This document shows positions 16,862-26,061 of a stretch of DNA of 64,000 bases, piece after piece. The translations under genes were made by a program, and so were the position numbers. Source of the stretch: Flagellimonas spongiicola (GTDB lineage: Bacteria > Bacteroidota > Bacteroidia > Flavobacteriales > Flavobacteriaceae); contig NZ_JAMFMA010000001.1 of NCBI RefSeq assembly GCF_023502425.1, positions 1,289,347 through 1,353,346 on the forward strand. The letters run 5' to 3'. The notes below the pieces were generated by a model. That model ran no database searches, was not told where the DNA came from, and saw only the letters and a list, made by a program, of their open reading frames with translations. The stretch's first letter is position 1; each line of letters opens with the position of its first letter.

Positions 16862-17139
16862 GGAAATTACATTTAACCCTGTAATATTTTAGACCCTAAA
16901 TTATAAGCTTCATTTGATCAAGCATTTAGTTAATGGTTGTAAATAAAGTCTCTGGTTCAGGATCCAATATGTGTGAGTCTTAAAAGTCAACAAATCTCAT
17001 ATTAAAGCCCAATATTGCCAAATCATCGATGAAATGCACTTTTTGTCGGATAAAACACACAAATATTGGACGTTCACAACAATTAATTTCCTTGCCCCCT
17101 ACTCCAAGCTATTTTTATATCTAATTAGATTACAGCCTC
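16862..17139. other. Intergenic region before the TPR kinase
   Basis: About 280 nt (322 nt counting from the tRNA) without a convincing gene. The only notable element is TTCACAACAAT at 17073-17083, identical to the motif near the kinase at 1-1387 and in the same orientation to the gene, 57 nt before the start codon at 17140. Confidence 0.5.
17073..17083 (+). promoter_or_regulatory. TTCACAACAAT motif copy upstream of the orphan kinase
   Basis: Perfect 11-bp match to the two copies in 1388-1870. A single copy here has no clear partner 21 bp away, so if it is a binding site it is a half-site or a promoter element. Confidence 0.35.
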
Positions 17140-19224
17140 ATGTCCCAAAAATTGCAGAACCCAGGAATCAAAACCTTTGTTGGTAAAATTACCATATTCA
17201 CCCTGATTTTGCTTTTTTCATTTCCGCTCAAGGCCCAGGTTTCTAAAAGGGACAGCTTGGCATTTCGATACAAACGTCTTCATACCACAAATCGTTTTGA
17301 TACCAAAGACACTACCCATATCAACTTGATGATTGATTTGGCAAAGTCGTATCGATTTTTCAATAACGACAGCGTTGCCAAACTTTCTAACCGTGCGTTA
17401 AAATTTAGTCAATCGGTGGGCTACCAACATGGTGAGATCATGGCTCTGGAAAATCTAGGTAGTTATTATTCAGATCAGGGTAACCGTAAGAAATCAATGC
17501 CTCTATTTAAGCAAGCTTTGGAGCTATCCATAAAGACCGGGGACAAGGAGTGTGAATTAAATATCATTAACTCGTTGTCCAATGATTACTATTATGAAGG
17601 GAACGTTGCCGAAGCTTTAAATCTCTACCTTAAGGGAATAGATGTAGCAAAACAAGTAGGTAGCAATCAAATGCTCTCCATTCTTAATGAAAACATTGCC
17701 ACGCTTTATGCGGATCAAAAAGATTTTGCCAACGCAGAAATCTATTATGATACCGTACAGTCCTTAAACAGGGAATTGGGGAACGAAGTAATTCATGCCG
17801 AAACACAAAGTAATATGGCATCCATGTATAAAGATGCCAAAAACTTTGATCATGCAATGTTCAATATCAACAAGAGTATTGCAAGTTTTGAAAAGCATAA
17901 AATATATGAATGGTTGGCTTACGCCTATCAGGTAAAAGGAAGTATTTACCTAGAGCAAAAGAAGTACCAATGGGCATTGTATTGGTTTGACCAAAGTAAT
18001 TTGCTCCATTTGGAGTTGGATGACGACCGAGAAAAAATACAGCTACTCAATGGCATGGCCAAAGTCTATCTGGGATTGGGCAAGGATAGTCTTTCAATGG
18101 CATATGCCAAGGAAGGGTTGCAACTATCCAAAAACATAAAATCCCTCCAAGGGCAGATGGAATGCTCTGAAACACTTTACAAGCTCTACAAAAACGAGGA
18201 AGATACCCAAACGGCGTTGATTCACTTGGAGAATTTCAAATCCCTGTCTGATTCTTTATTCCGTGATAAAAATCGTCAAAGTCTTTCCATGCTCAAGACC
18301 AAATTGCAATATGAGCAAGAAAAGGAACAGCTGATCAAGTCAAACAAAATGGCTTTAGCCAAACAGCAGAACTACATTTATTTGGCTATTACCATTCTCT
18401 TGGTCCTGAGTGTAATTACTTTTATGGTGCGTAGAAATGCAAGGATTCAAAAGAAACTTAATGTTGAGTTGCATCAAAAATCAGAAGTAGTAAGCCAAAG
18501 GGAAACGGAACTGCATGAAATAAACCGCACTAAAACCAAGTTGTTTTCAATAATTGGCCATGATCTTAGGGGACCTATTGGTGCTATGCAGGCCATGCTA
18601 AAATTATTTACAGATGGCGAAATTGGAAAAGATGAATTCATGTCGTTTATACCAAAATTCAAATCTGATATTGAAAACATTTCCTTTACTCTAAACAACT
18701 TGTTGTCTTGGGGACAAACCCAACTGAATGGTGTTGCCACAAAGCCCAAGCGTATTTCATTGGATAAATTGGTGAACAGTAACATTCAATTGTTATCTGA
18801 AGTTGCCTCTGGAAAATCCATAAAAGTCATTAATCAGCTTCCTGAAAACCCTATGGGTTGGGCCGATCAAAACCATATGGATATTGTCATTCGAAATTTG
18901 TTAAGCAATGCGATCAAGTTCACCCCAGAAAATGGTTTGATTACCATTGAAGCTGAAGAAAAACGAAATGTTTGGCAAATCATGATACGGGATACCGGTA
19001 TAGGCATGAACAAAGAAATCCAAAAGAAAATCTTTACGGATTCTACCAATATTACCACTTACGGAACCAATAACGAACGTGGAACCGGATTAGGATTATC
19101 CCTTTGCAAAGAGATGATTTTGAAGAACAAGGGTGAAATATGGGTTGAAAGTGTCTTAAGAAAAGGGACTACTTTCTTCTTTACTGTTCCAAAGGCAGAA
19201 GACAAATACCAGCGCGCTAGTTAA
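17140..19224 (+). CDS. TPR sensor histidine kinase (HisKA/HATPase_c), orphan
   Basis: A 694-residue membrane kinase. A signal-like segment (residues 15-32) precedes a periplasmic array of about 6-7 TPR units (residues 60-390, e.g. EIMALENLGSYYSDQGNRKKSMPLFKQALEL), a short coiled coil, one membrane segment near 418-435, and a cytoplasmic kinase core. The phosphoacceptor is H474 in IIGHDLRGPIGAM; the N-box is NLLSNAIKFTPENG, the G1 box DTGIGM and the G2 box NERGTGLGLSLCKEM. No receiver or regulator gene is adjacent, so its partner is elsewhere. Its 3' end overlaps bshB1 by 4 nt, tail to tail. Confidence 0.92.
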   Translation: MSQKLQNPGIKTFVGKITIFTLILLFSFPLKAQVSKRDSLAFRYKRLHTTNRFDTKDTTHINLMIDLAKSYRFFNNDSVAKLSNRALKFSQSVGYQHGEIMALENLGSYYSDQGNRKKSMPLFKQALELSIKTGDKECELNIINSLSNDYYYEGNVAEALNLYLKGIDVAKQVGSNQMLSILNENIATLYADQKDFANAEIYYDTVQSLNRELGNEVIHAETQSNMASMYKDAKNFDHAMFNINKSIASFEKHKIYEWLAYAYQVKGSIYLEQKKYQWALYWFDQSNLLHLELDDDREKIQLLNGMAKVYLGLGKDSLSMAYAKEGLQLSKNIKSLQGQMECSETLYKLYKNEEDTQTALIHLENFKSLSDSLFRDKNRQSLSMLKTKLQYEQEKEQLIKSNKMALAKQQNYIYLAITILLVLSVITFMVRRNARIQKKLNVELHQKSEVVSQRETELHEINRTKTKLFSIIGHDLRGPIGAMQAMLKLFTDGEIGKDEFMSFIPKFKSDIENISFTLNNLLSWGQTQLNGVATKPKRISLDKLVNSNIQLLSEVASGKSIKVINQLPENPMGWADQNHMDIVIRNLLSNAIKFTPENGLITIEAEEKRNVWQIMIRDTGIGMNKEIQKKIFTDSTNITTYGTNNERGTGLGLSLCKEMILKNKGEIWVESVLRKGTTFFFTVPKAEDKYQRAS

Positions 19225-19943
19225 ATCAACGCATCTAGGTTATCAACTGCGGCAAAGCGCTCCACATTAAAACCTTCAGCGTATTCAACGCCAACCATCC
19301 TGCCCAAGTCGCGTGCCCTATAAGTAACACTGTCGATAAAATTCTTACTACTGATCGGTGTTTCCGGTTCGTCGCTATTAGGATCAAAAAACTGAGAGCT
19401 GTAAGCCAATATTGCTTCGTTCTTCCTTTCGATAAATCCGGTAACATCAACTACAAAGTCGGGTTCTAAATTTTTCCATTGGATAAAATGGTATACCGCT
19501 CTTGGTCGCCAAGGATCTTGCCATTGTTCATCACCTTCAGCCTTGGTGTCTATTTTTATCAAACCACTTAAAAAGCAGGAGTCACTTACCAATTGGCTGC
19601 CTTTTGGATGATCAATATGACGATCATCAACTGCGTTGCAGAGTACTATATCAGGTTGGTATTTCCTAATCATTTTGATTACTTCCAATTGATGCGATTT
19701 GTCGTTCACGAAAAATCCATCCGCAAATTGAAGGTTTTCACGTACCGTTACACCCAATATTTTGGCAGCGGCAGCAGCCTCTGAATCCCTAATATCCGCA
19801 GATCCTCTAGTACCCAATTCACCTCTTGTAAGATCAACGATTCCAACTTTTTTTCCTCTGGAAATTTCTTTGGCAATAGTACCCCCGGCACCTAATTCCG
19901 CATCATCCGGATGTGCACCAAAAACTAAAATATCTAACTTCAT
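19221..19943 (-). CDS. bshB1: Bacillithiol biosynthesis deacetylase BshB1
   Basis: A 240-residue cytoplasmic LmbE/PIG-L zinc enzyme that removes the acetyl group from GlcNAc-malate to give GlcN-malate in bacillithiol synthesis. AHPDDAELGAGG supplies ligands H11 and D14 and the catalytic D13; HIDHPKG supplies H112. The segment LTRGELGTRGSADIRDSEAAAAAKILG is typical for BshB1 and absent from other LmbE proteins. It lies 9 nt after a transsulfuration-family gene on the same strand, giving a thiol-metabolism pair. bshA and bshC are not in the window. Confidence 0.94.
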   Translation of the reverse strand: MKLDILVFGAHPDDAELGAGGTIAKEISRGKKVGIVDLTRGELGTRGSADIRDSEAAAAAKILGVTVRENLQFADGFFVNDKSHQLEVIKMIRKYQPDIVLCNAVDDRHIDHPKGSQLVSDSCFLSGLIKIDTKAEGDEQWQDPWRPRAVYHFIQWKNLEPDFVVDVTGFIERKNEAILAYSSQFFDPNSDEPETPISSKNFIDSVTYRARDLGRMVGVEYAEGFNVERFAAVDNLDALI

Positions 19944-19952
19944 GTAATGTGA

Positions 19953-21122
19953 TTATGCATGTACTTGCAAGGACCTAATCTTGGCAATAGCTTGTTCAAT
20001 ATCCGCTACTAAGTCGTCAATATCTTCAATACCTAAAGAAAAGCGGACCAAAAATTCATTGATTCCTTGTTTTTCCCTATCGTCAGCACTCATTAATGCG
20101 TGAGATGTCTGAACCGGGGAAGAAACCGTGCTTTCCACACCAGCAAGACTCATAGAGGGTTTAATCATTTTCAACTGTTTAAAAAATAGCGACACATCAA
20201 TGTCATGATGCAGTTCAAATGTCAACATTCCGCCAAAGGCATGCATCTGCGATTTTGCCAATTCATGGTCTGGATGTGATGTTAAACCGGGGTAATGTAC
20301 GTTTACAACATCTGGATTGGTCACCAAATATTCCGCCATTTGCAAGGCGTTTGTACTTTGGGCTTTCACTCTCAATCCCATTGTTTTTAGACTTCGTTCT
20401 AAAAGCCAAACCGTATATTCACTCAAGCTTCCGCCAAAACAAATTGCGGTTTCAAAGACTTTTTCCATGTTGGCCTTTGTTGATGCAATCACTCCAGCGC
20501 AGATATCTGAATGCCCGCCCATGTATTTAGTCGCACTATGTAAAACCACATCAATTCCAAAATCTATTGGGTTCTGATTGATTGGACTGGCAAAAGTATT
20601 GTCGATCATGGTCATGATACCTTCTTTCTTTGCAAGACCTACTATAGCACTTAAATCCGTAATCGTCAATAAAGGATTGGATGGGGTCTCAATGTAAATC
20701 AATTTCGTATTAGACTTTATTTCAGCTTGAAAATCTTCTACATTCCATCCTTCAGTAAACGTGTACGCAATACCAAATCGTTCCAATTGCTTAACCGCAA
20801 AATTATAGGTTCCTCCATATAAGGTTTGCTGAAACACCACATGATCACCCGCTTGCAAGAAAGTCATAAGCGCTGTACTAATCGCTGCCATTCCGCTTCC
20901 AAATATCATGGCTTCCTCTGCGTGCTCAAGGGTTGCCAACTTTTTACTTAAAGCCTCTTGATTTGGGGTATTGTAATATCTTGGGTAACGTTTTACGTCA
21001 ACATCCTCAAAGGCATAGGACGTACTCATATATAAAGGGGAGGTGGCGCCTTTGAACACAACGTCCTCAACACCACCTTCGTGAATACAAATTGTATTGA
21101 TTCCTTTTTTATCCGAATTCAT
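19953..21122 (-). CDS. Cys/Met-metabolism PLP enzyme (cystathionine synthase/lyase family)
   Basis: A 389-residue PLP-dependent transsulfuration-family enzyme. The PLP lysine is K199 in SATKYMGGHSD; YSRYxNP-type residues appear as RYYNTPNQEALSKKLATLE, and MIDNTFASPINQNPIDFGID and LAGVESTVSSPVQTSH are family signatures. Candidates are cystathionine gamma-synthase, cystathionine gamma-lyase, O-acetylhomoserine sulfhydrylase or methionine gamma-lyase; the sequence alone does not decide. It precedes bshB1 by 9 nt, so a supply of cysteine or homocysteine for thiol synthesis is plausible. Confidence 0.88.
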   Translation of the reverse strand: MNSDKKGINTICIHEGGVEDVVFKGATSPLYMSTSYAFEDVDVKRYPRYYNTPNQEALSKKLATLEHAEEAMIFGSGMAAISTALMTFLQAGDHVVFQQTLYGGTYNFAVKQLERFGIAYTFTEGWNVEDFQAEIKSNTKLIYIETPSNPLLTITDLSAIVGLAKKEGIMTMIDNTFASPINQNPIDFGIDVVLHSATKYMGGHSDICAGVIASTKANMEKVFETAICFGGSLSEYTVWLLERSLKTMGLRVKAQSTNALQMAEYLVTNPDVVNVHYPGLTSHPDHELAKSQMHAFGGMLTFELHHDIDVSLFFKQLKMIKPSMSLAGVESTVSSPVQTSHALMSADDREKQGINEFLVRFSLGIEDIDDLVADIEQAIAKIRSLQVHA

Positions 21123-21158
21123 AATTGCAAAGAGTTTCCGTTAAAGATACGAAACCCC

Positions 21159-22568
21159 CTATACTTGAACTCGTTTCCAATTTCCTTTTTTGAACCAGAT
21201 AATTGCCATTATGGCCAACACCATTTCGGCTGCAGTGATGGCAATAAATACGCCGGAAGCACCCCAATCCAGTACCAATGCCGTAAAATATGCGATGGGT
21301 AATTGGAACATCCAAAATGAAAAGAAATTGATTTTGGTTGGGGTTTTAGTGTCGCCTGCCCCATTAAAAGCTTGGGTAACGACCATACCATAGGCATAAA
21401 AAACATATCCAATGGCAATAACCTGAAGACACAAGGCACCGCTTTCAACTACACTAAGTGTATCATTGAACAAGGAAATGATGGTTTTGGCGAAAATCAG
21501 GTAAATCAATGATACAAATCCCATAAAAAATGCATTATATTTTCCTGTCTTCCAAACGGATACCTCTGCCCTATCTGGTTGTTGCGCTCCTAGGTTTTGT
21601 CCTACCAAGGTGGCAGCAGCATTGCTCATACCCCATGCAGGCATCAGTGTGAACATAATTACCCGGATGGCTATCGTGTAACCTGCTAAAACCTCACTTC
21701 CAAATTCGGACATGATACGCATTAGGAACACCCAACTGGAGGTGCCAATTAAAAACTGTGCAATACCACCTAGTGAAACCTTAATCAGATTGTACATTAC
21801 TTTTAGGTTCAGTACCAGATCCTTGGCTGCCAATTTGATTTTACCCCAACCGAAGAACAAAATTCCTAATTGAAACAATACTGCGGAACCTCGACCTATG
21901 TTAGTAGCAATGGCCGCACCCATTACACCATATTCCGGAACTGGACCCATCCCAAAAATGAAAATTGGGTCCAATATAATATTAAGTCCATTAGACAATA
22001 CTAAGGTCCACATTGCAATGGAAGCATTCCCTGCTCCCCTAAAAATTGCATTGATCAAAAACAAAAGCATTATGGTTAAGTTTCCACCAATCAATAAACG
22101 GGTATAACCACTTCCTTCTGCAATTAAATCGGGTTCACCTCCCATCAGCTGAAGAATTTCTTCTGCCCAGAGAATACCTACAATACCCAATAAAATGGAA
22201 ATGATAATACCAAGAGTAATGGCCTGAACAGCAGCAACCCTGGCCCCTGCTACGTTTTTTTCGCCTATTCTACGGGCCACAACAGCTGTTGCCGCCATAC
22301 TAATACCTATAGCAAGTGCATAAACCAAGGTAATGACAGACTCAGTTAACCCAATAGTTGCTACGGCATTAACACTCACCTGGGAGACATAGGCAATATC
22401 CACGATTGCAAAAATGGACTCCATTAACATTTCCAATATCATTGGAATGGAGAGCATAAATATTGCACGGCGAATACTTCCGGTTGTAAATTCAGTTTCC
22501 TTACCGGTTACCGCTATCCAGAAATAATTGAAAAATTTTCGTAAAGAGTTTGTATTTGTGTTCGTCAT
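21159..22568 (-). CDS. MATE-family efflux transporter
   Basis: A 469-residue inner-membrane protein with about 12 hydrophobic segments in two halves, recognised as MATE by the first-helix region SIPMILEMLMESIFAIVDIAYVSQV and the repeat of this pattern after residue 250. MATE pumps export organic cations, drugs or metabolites using Na+ or H+. It is 36 nt upstream of the PLP-enzyme gene on the same strand. Its leader (about 22600-22665) can fold into a three-way junction, suggesting RNA-level control. Substrate unknown. Confidence 0.92.
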   Translation of the reverse strand: MTNTNTNSLRKFFNYFWIAVTGKETEFTTGSIRRAIFMLSIPMILEMLMESIFAIVDIAYVSQVSVNAVATIGLTESVITLVYALAIGISMAATAVVARRIGEKNVAGARVAAVQAITLGIIISILLGIVGILWAEEILQLMGGEPDLIAEGSGYTRLLIGGNLTIMLLFLINAIFRGAGNASIAMWTLVLSNGLNIILDPIFIFGMGPVPEYGVMGAAIATNIGRGSAVLFQLGILFFGWGKIKLAAKDLVLNLKVMYNLIKVSLGGIAQFLIGTSSWVFLMRIMSEFGSEVLAGYTIAIRVIMFTLMPAWGMSNAAATLVGQNLGAQQPDRAEVSVWKTGKYNAFFMGFVSLIYLIFAKTIISLFNDTLSVVESGALCLQVIAIGYVFYAYGMVVTQAFNGAGDTKTPTKINFFSFWMFQLPIAYFTALVLDWGASGVFIAITAAEMVLAIMAIIWFKKGNWKRVQV

Positions 22569-22602
22569 TTTAAAAGAATTATGTGTAAGAAAAGAAAGAG
22601 AA

Positions 22603-22663
22603 ATGTCACCTAACCGAAAGCGCTGTTTCGGTTACTTGTTTGGGCAATTCAACCCTGTGACAT
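22603..22663 (-). ncRNA. Candidate structured RNA leader (three-way junction) of the MATE gene
   Basis: In minus-strand RNA, 22663-22657 (AUGUCAC) pairs perfectly with 22609-22603 (GUGACAU) to close a junction. Inside are a small hairpin of three G-C pairs plus one G-U (22655-22652 with 22645-22642) and a perfect 8-bp hairpin AACCGAAA-CAGCGC-UUUCGGUU (22633-22612). Single-stranded joiners are A, an 8-nt AAACAAGU and AG. It ends 34 nt before the ATG of the MATE gene. This compact closed architecture resembles riboswitch aptamers, but no known class was recognised; it could also be a protein-binding leader. Confidence 0.45.
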
Positions 22664-22703
22664 CTATGGCGTACATAATTCTTATAACTTCATGATGCTG
22701 CAA

Positions 22704-22711
22704 AGATGCAA
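22704..22711 (-). promoter_or_regulatory. Possible -7 element for the MATE leader transcript
   Basis: CATCTTTG on the minus strand matches seven of eight TAnnTTTG positions and would start an RNA that contains the whole three-way junction. A TTG lies 17 nt upstream, slightly closer than usual. Confidence 0.35.
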
Positions 22712-22743
22712 TTTTTTTTGATCCGCAAGTAAAATCGAAAATA

Positions 22744-25700
22744 TTATTTGGCGTAATTGACTTTGTAACGCCAGAGACTTACACCACCTAATATAAAAAC
22801 GCCTAGAACGGTATACCAGATAAATGTTGGTGTTATCACTTGATCTCCACTAGCATAACTGTGCAATCCAACCAGGTAAAAATTAACGCCAAAATAGGTC
22901 ATCATAATACTTGCAAAAGCCAATATACTCGCAAAATTAAAGATCCATCGACCTCGCAAACCTGGAACCAAACGCATGTGCAGAACAAATGCATAAATCA
23001 TTATGGAAATTAAAGCCCAGGTTTCCTTAGGGTCCCATCCCCAGTATCTTCCCCAACTTTCATTGGCCCATTGACCTCCCAAGAAGTTACCTATTGTAAG
23101 CATCACAAGACCCGTAGTCAATGCCAACTCATTGATGACTGTTAATTCTTTCAGATTCAAGTCCATGCGCTTTTTGTTCTTTTTGGTCGTAAGAACTATT
23201 AGTACCAACGATACTACACCCAAAATCATCCCAACAGACAATGGTCCATAGCTACCAACAATTACGGCTACATGTATCATCAACCAATAACTGTCTAAAA
23301 CAGGAACCAAATTGGCAATAGCAGGATCAACCCAATTCATATGCGCTACACCTAGAAGCAATGAAGTTCCAAATGCACTTGCTGCTATGGTAAGTTCACT
23401 TTTTTTACCTAATGCCAACCCAATGGCCATGGTAGCCCAGGACACATACAATATACTTTCATAAGCATCACTCCAAGGAGCATGGCCTGAAATGTACCAG
23501 CGCAAAATCAAACCGGCGGTATGCCATATAAAAAACAAGATTATGGTACCTTTTAAAAAGTAAGCGGCCGCTTTCCATATCTCTCGTTCCTTGAAAATTC
23601 TGAAAATCAGGATAAAAAACAGCAACAATCCAACTAATGCATAATATATATAGAGCCTGTTAAAAATGTCCAGCTTATTATAAATAATCTCAGTTTTTAT
23701 TTTACGCTCGCTTGGCATTATTTCAATACCATGATTCAACTGATTCTGTTTAAATGCCTCTAAAAGCATATCTGGTTGCGAATAATCACCAGAAGTAATT
23801 GACGTTTGCAGAGAACCTAAATAGTAAGGCAGTGAATTACTTATGAAATTGGAATACAACGAATCCGCCACCTGATACTGACCTGAACGATATTCAATAG
23901 CCGAAATCCATTTATTGTTTTCATCATTCAACAAAGGGAAAATCTTTACAATTTGGCCGCTCAAGGCAATATTCAATAAGCTCAACCGCTCTCCTACCTT
24001 TCGAAAATCCGTCTCAAAACTGGATGGATTGTTAGTGGAAGTTGCTTTTTCCAGATAATATTGAAGTTTGTAATTGCCCTTATCGTCAAAAAAGTCCGTG
24101 GCTTTTACATATTTGGTTCCTTTGGGAACTCCTATGATTTTTCGAATACTGTCATTCTCCCGTTTAGCAAGTGCCACAAACTCAGTATTGTACCAAACCC
24201 CAGGATTCATCATCATGGACAAAAACACCTGATTGGCATTCAATCCGTTATAACCGTCCTTGCCGCTTAATTTGCGTAAAACTTCCGACGCAAATGTATG
24301 GATGGGTTTCATCCTACCCCCTTCGTCCTGAATTACCAATTCCCCAAACTTTTCAGCATGTTCCGGGGAAACAATGCTAGTTCGAATTATCGAATCGACT
24401 TGTGCTTGGGTTGGCAAATTTGAATGTGCGTGGTTAGGATCGTTTGCTTCCTGACTAAAAGCTACTGTACTGATCAAAAACAGGAAAACCGTAAGTTTCG
24501 CTTTCTTCTTTTTGATTTTTTCTAATTGTTTTTCCAATTCCCTGAAACGGGTTTTTCCGAAGAACATAATGCCCATTAGACCAATGTACAATAGAAAATA
24601 GCCAATATAGGTTATCCAAGTTCCCCAGAAATCGTGGTTCACAGATAAGACCGTACCCCTTTCATCCGGGTGAAAACTTGACTGGAAAAAACGATAGCCT
24701 TTATGATCCAACACGTGATTCATATAGATATCATAATCGAAAGACCGCTCATCATTTACCGTAATTTTACTCATAAATGATGCATAGCCAGTTTCTGTCC
24801 CTGGATATTTTTCCGCAATAAAATCATTTAACCGAATTGCAAATGGTAATTCATGTACTTTGGAACCATAACTCAAGGAAAAATCAAGTCCGCCAACATT
24901 TACTGCCTCAGAAAAATTAGAGGTGCCTTTGGCGCCTAACAACGTCTTTTCCTTAGTTTCTCCATTACTTGTTATTGCCACAGTCAAGGCATCCAAGGAA
25001 TTTTCGGTAACCTCAGCTTCTGGTAATTCTACCACCCCATAACTTCCCTTAACCAAAGGTTCTGGGATTACGAATTGCATTCCAGCAACAGAATACAAAG
25101 ACCTCAATTGAAGAGTTTGAAGACTATCTTTAGCTACCTCTCCTTGGAACTGATCAGCCATTCGCATAAAGCCACCAGCAAAAGGTGAGCTGATCTGATA
25201 GGAATCACCATTCGAATAAATATTGATGGCTCCATTGGTCTCATTGTTTAATGAGAAAAGCACGTTATGAATGCTAGCCACTTGCCCATTTTCCAGATAG
25301 TGCTCGTGCCGCTGACCATCTCCGGCCTCAACAATTTTCAGAAATTCATTACCATTGTCATCGGGTACAAGTCCTTCTTTAGCTCCATCAATAAAATCCA
25401 CATAGGTAATTGTAAATGGCTGACCATTGAAATCTGATTTTAAAGGAAGACGAGAGCGCATTCCTTCCTCAGTTACCAACATTGGGAACTCCAATGTCCT
25501 TCTTTTGGCTTCTCCATTGATATCACCATCGACATAGGTGGTCAAATAGGTTTTATCTGAATAAAATCTATTTTCCGCCGCGCCTTCCCGGATTGGCATC
25601 ATTCCCTCATAACTAATGTAGCGCGTCACGAAGGCCCCAAGAATGATTAAAATCCACGACAAGTGTAAAATCAAAACAGGCCATTTTTTCCAACTTAACA

Positions 25701-25911
25701 ATTGGTAACGGAAAATATTCCCTATGAAATTGATCATAAAGAACACCATGATGATTTCAAACCATGTAGCGTTGTAAATGTAAATTCGTGCTGTTTCTAT
25801 GCTGTACCAGGTTTCCACAAAAGTTGCAATCCCCATTGCTGCAGCAAAGAGAAGAAATAGGACTGCCATAAGTTTAGTGGAAAACAGCGTCTTTTTTAAA
25901 AGGTCTATCAT
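22744..25911 (-). CDS. Fused cytochrome c biogenesis protein (ResB-CcsA)
   Basis: A 1055-residue membrane protein of System II cytochrome c maturation. The N-terminal part (to about 470) is ResB/Ccs1-like: three to four early membrane helices, a large periplasmic domain and another helix near 435-455. A second periplasmic section follows (about 475-755), then a CcsA domain with eight or so helices and the haem-binding WWD-type motif GRYWGWDPKETWALISIMIYAF near the end, with histidines in HMRLVPG and GLHSY. It moves haem to apocytochromes outside the membrane. The fusion is normal for Bacteroidetes. TAATTTTG at 25935-25942 (minus) is a possible -7 element. Confidence 0.94.
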   Translation of the reverse strand: MIDLLKKTLFSTKLMAVLFLLFAAAMGIATFVETWYSIETARIYIYNATWFEIIMVFFMINFIGNIFRYQLLSWKKWPVLILHLSWILIILGAFVTRYISYEGMMPIREGAAENRFYSDKTYLTTYVDGDINGEAKRRTLEFPMLVTEEGMRSRLPLKSDFNGQPFTITYVDFIDGAKEGLVPDDNGNEFLKIVEAGDGQRHEHYLENGQVASIHNVLFSLNNETNGAINIYSNGDSYQISSPFAGGFMRMADQFQGEVAKDSLQTLQLRSLYSVAGMQFVIPEPLVKGSYGVVELPEAEVTENSLDALTVAITSNGETKEKTLLGAKGTSNFSEAVNVGGLDFSLSYGSKVHELPFAIRLNDFIAEKYPGTETGYASFMSKITVNDERSFDYDIYMNHVLDHKGYRFFQSSFHPDERGTVLSVNHDFWGTWITYIGYFLLYIGLMGIMFFGKTRFRELEKQLEKIKKKKAKLTVFLFLISTVAFSQEANDPNHAHSNLPTQAQVDSIIRTSIVSPEHAEKFGELVIQDEGGRMKPIHTFASEVLRKLSGKDGYNGLNANQVFLSMMMNPGVWYNTEFVALAKRENDSIRKIIGVPKGTKYVKATDFFDDKGNYKLQYYLEKATSTNNPSSFETDFRKVGERLSLLNIALSGQIVKIFPLLNDENNKWISAIEYRSGQYQVADSLYSNFISNSLPYYLGSLQTSITSGDYSQPDMLLEAFKQNQLNHGIEIMPSERKIKTEIIYNKLDIFNRLYIYYALVGLLLFFILIFRIFKEREIWKAAAYFLKGTIILFFIWHTAGLILRWYISGHAPWSDAYESILYVSWATMAIGLALGKKSELTIAASAFGTSLLLGVAHMNWVDPAIANLVPVLDSYWLMIHVAVIVGSYGPLSVGMILGVVSLVLIVLTTKKNKKRMDLNLKELTVINELALTTGLVMLTIGNFLGGQWANESWGRYWGWDPKETWALISIMIYAFVLHMRLVPGLRGRWIFNFASILAFASIMMTYFGVNFYLVGLHSYASGDQVITPTFIWYTVLGVFILGGVSLWRYKVNYAK

Positions 25912-26061
25912 CTGGAGGGATGGAATTTGGCTTGCAAAATTAAGCTATTTTCCAATGAATCTGTACCAACATTTTGATAAATCCATTCAACCTTGCCATA
26001 TCAAAATCATCAAAATTTGATTTAAGCTTTCTCCCCTCGTATTCCTTCTTATTTTTGTGAT

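Noticed and set aside
22603..22663. Assignment of the MATE leader to a known riboswitch class
   Set aside because: I compared it by eye with TPP, FMN, SAM, cobalamin, purine, yybP, ykkC, fluoride and ZTP cores and found no matching conserved nucleotides, so no name is given.
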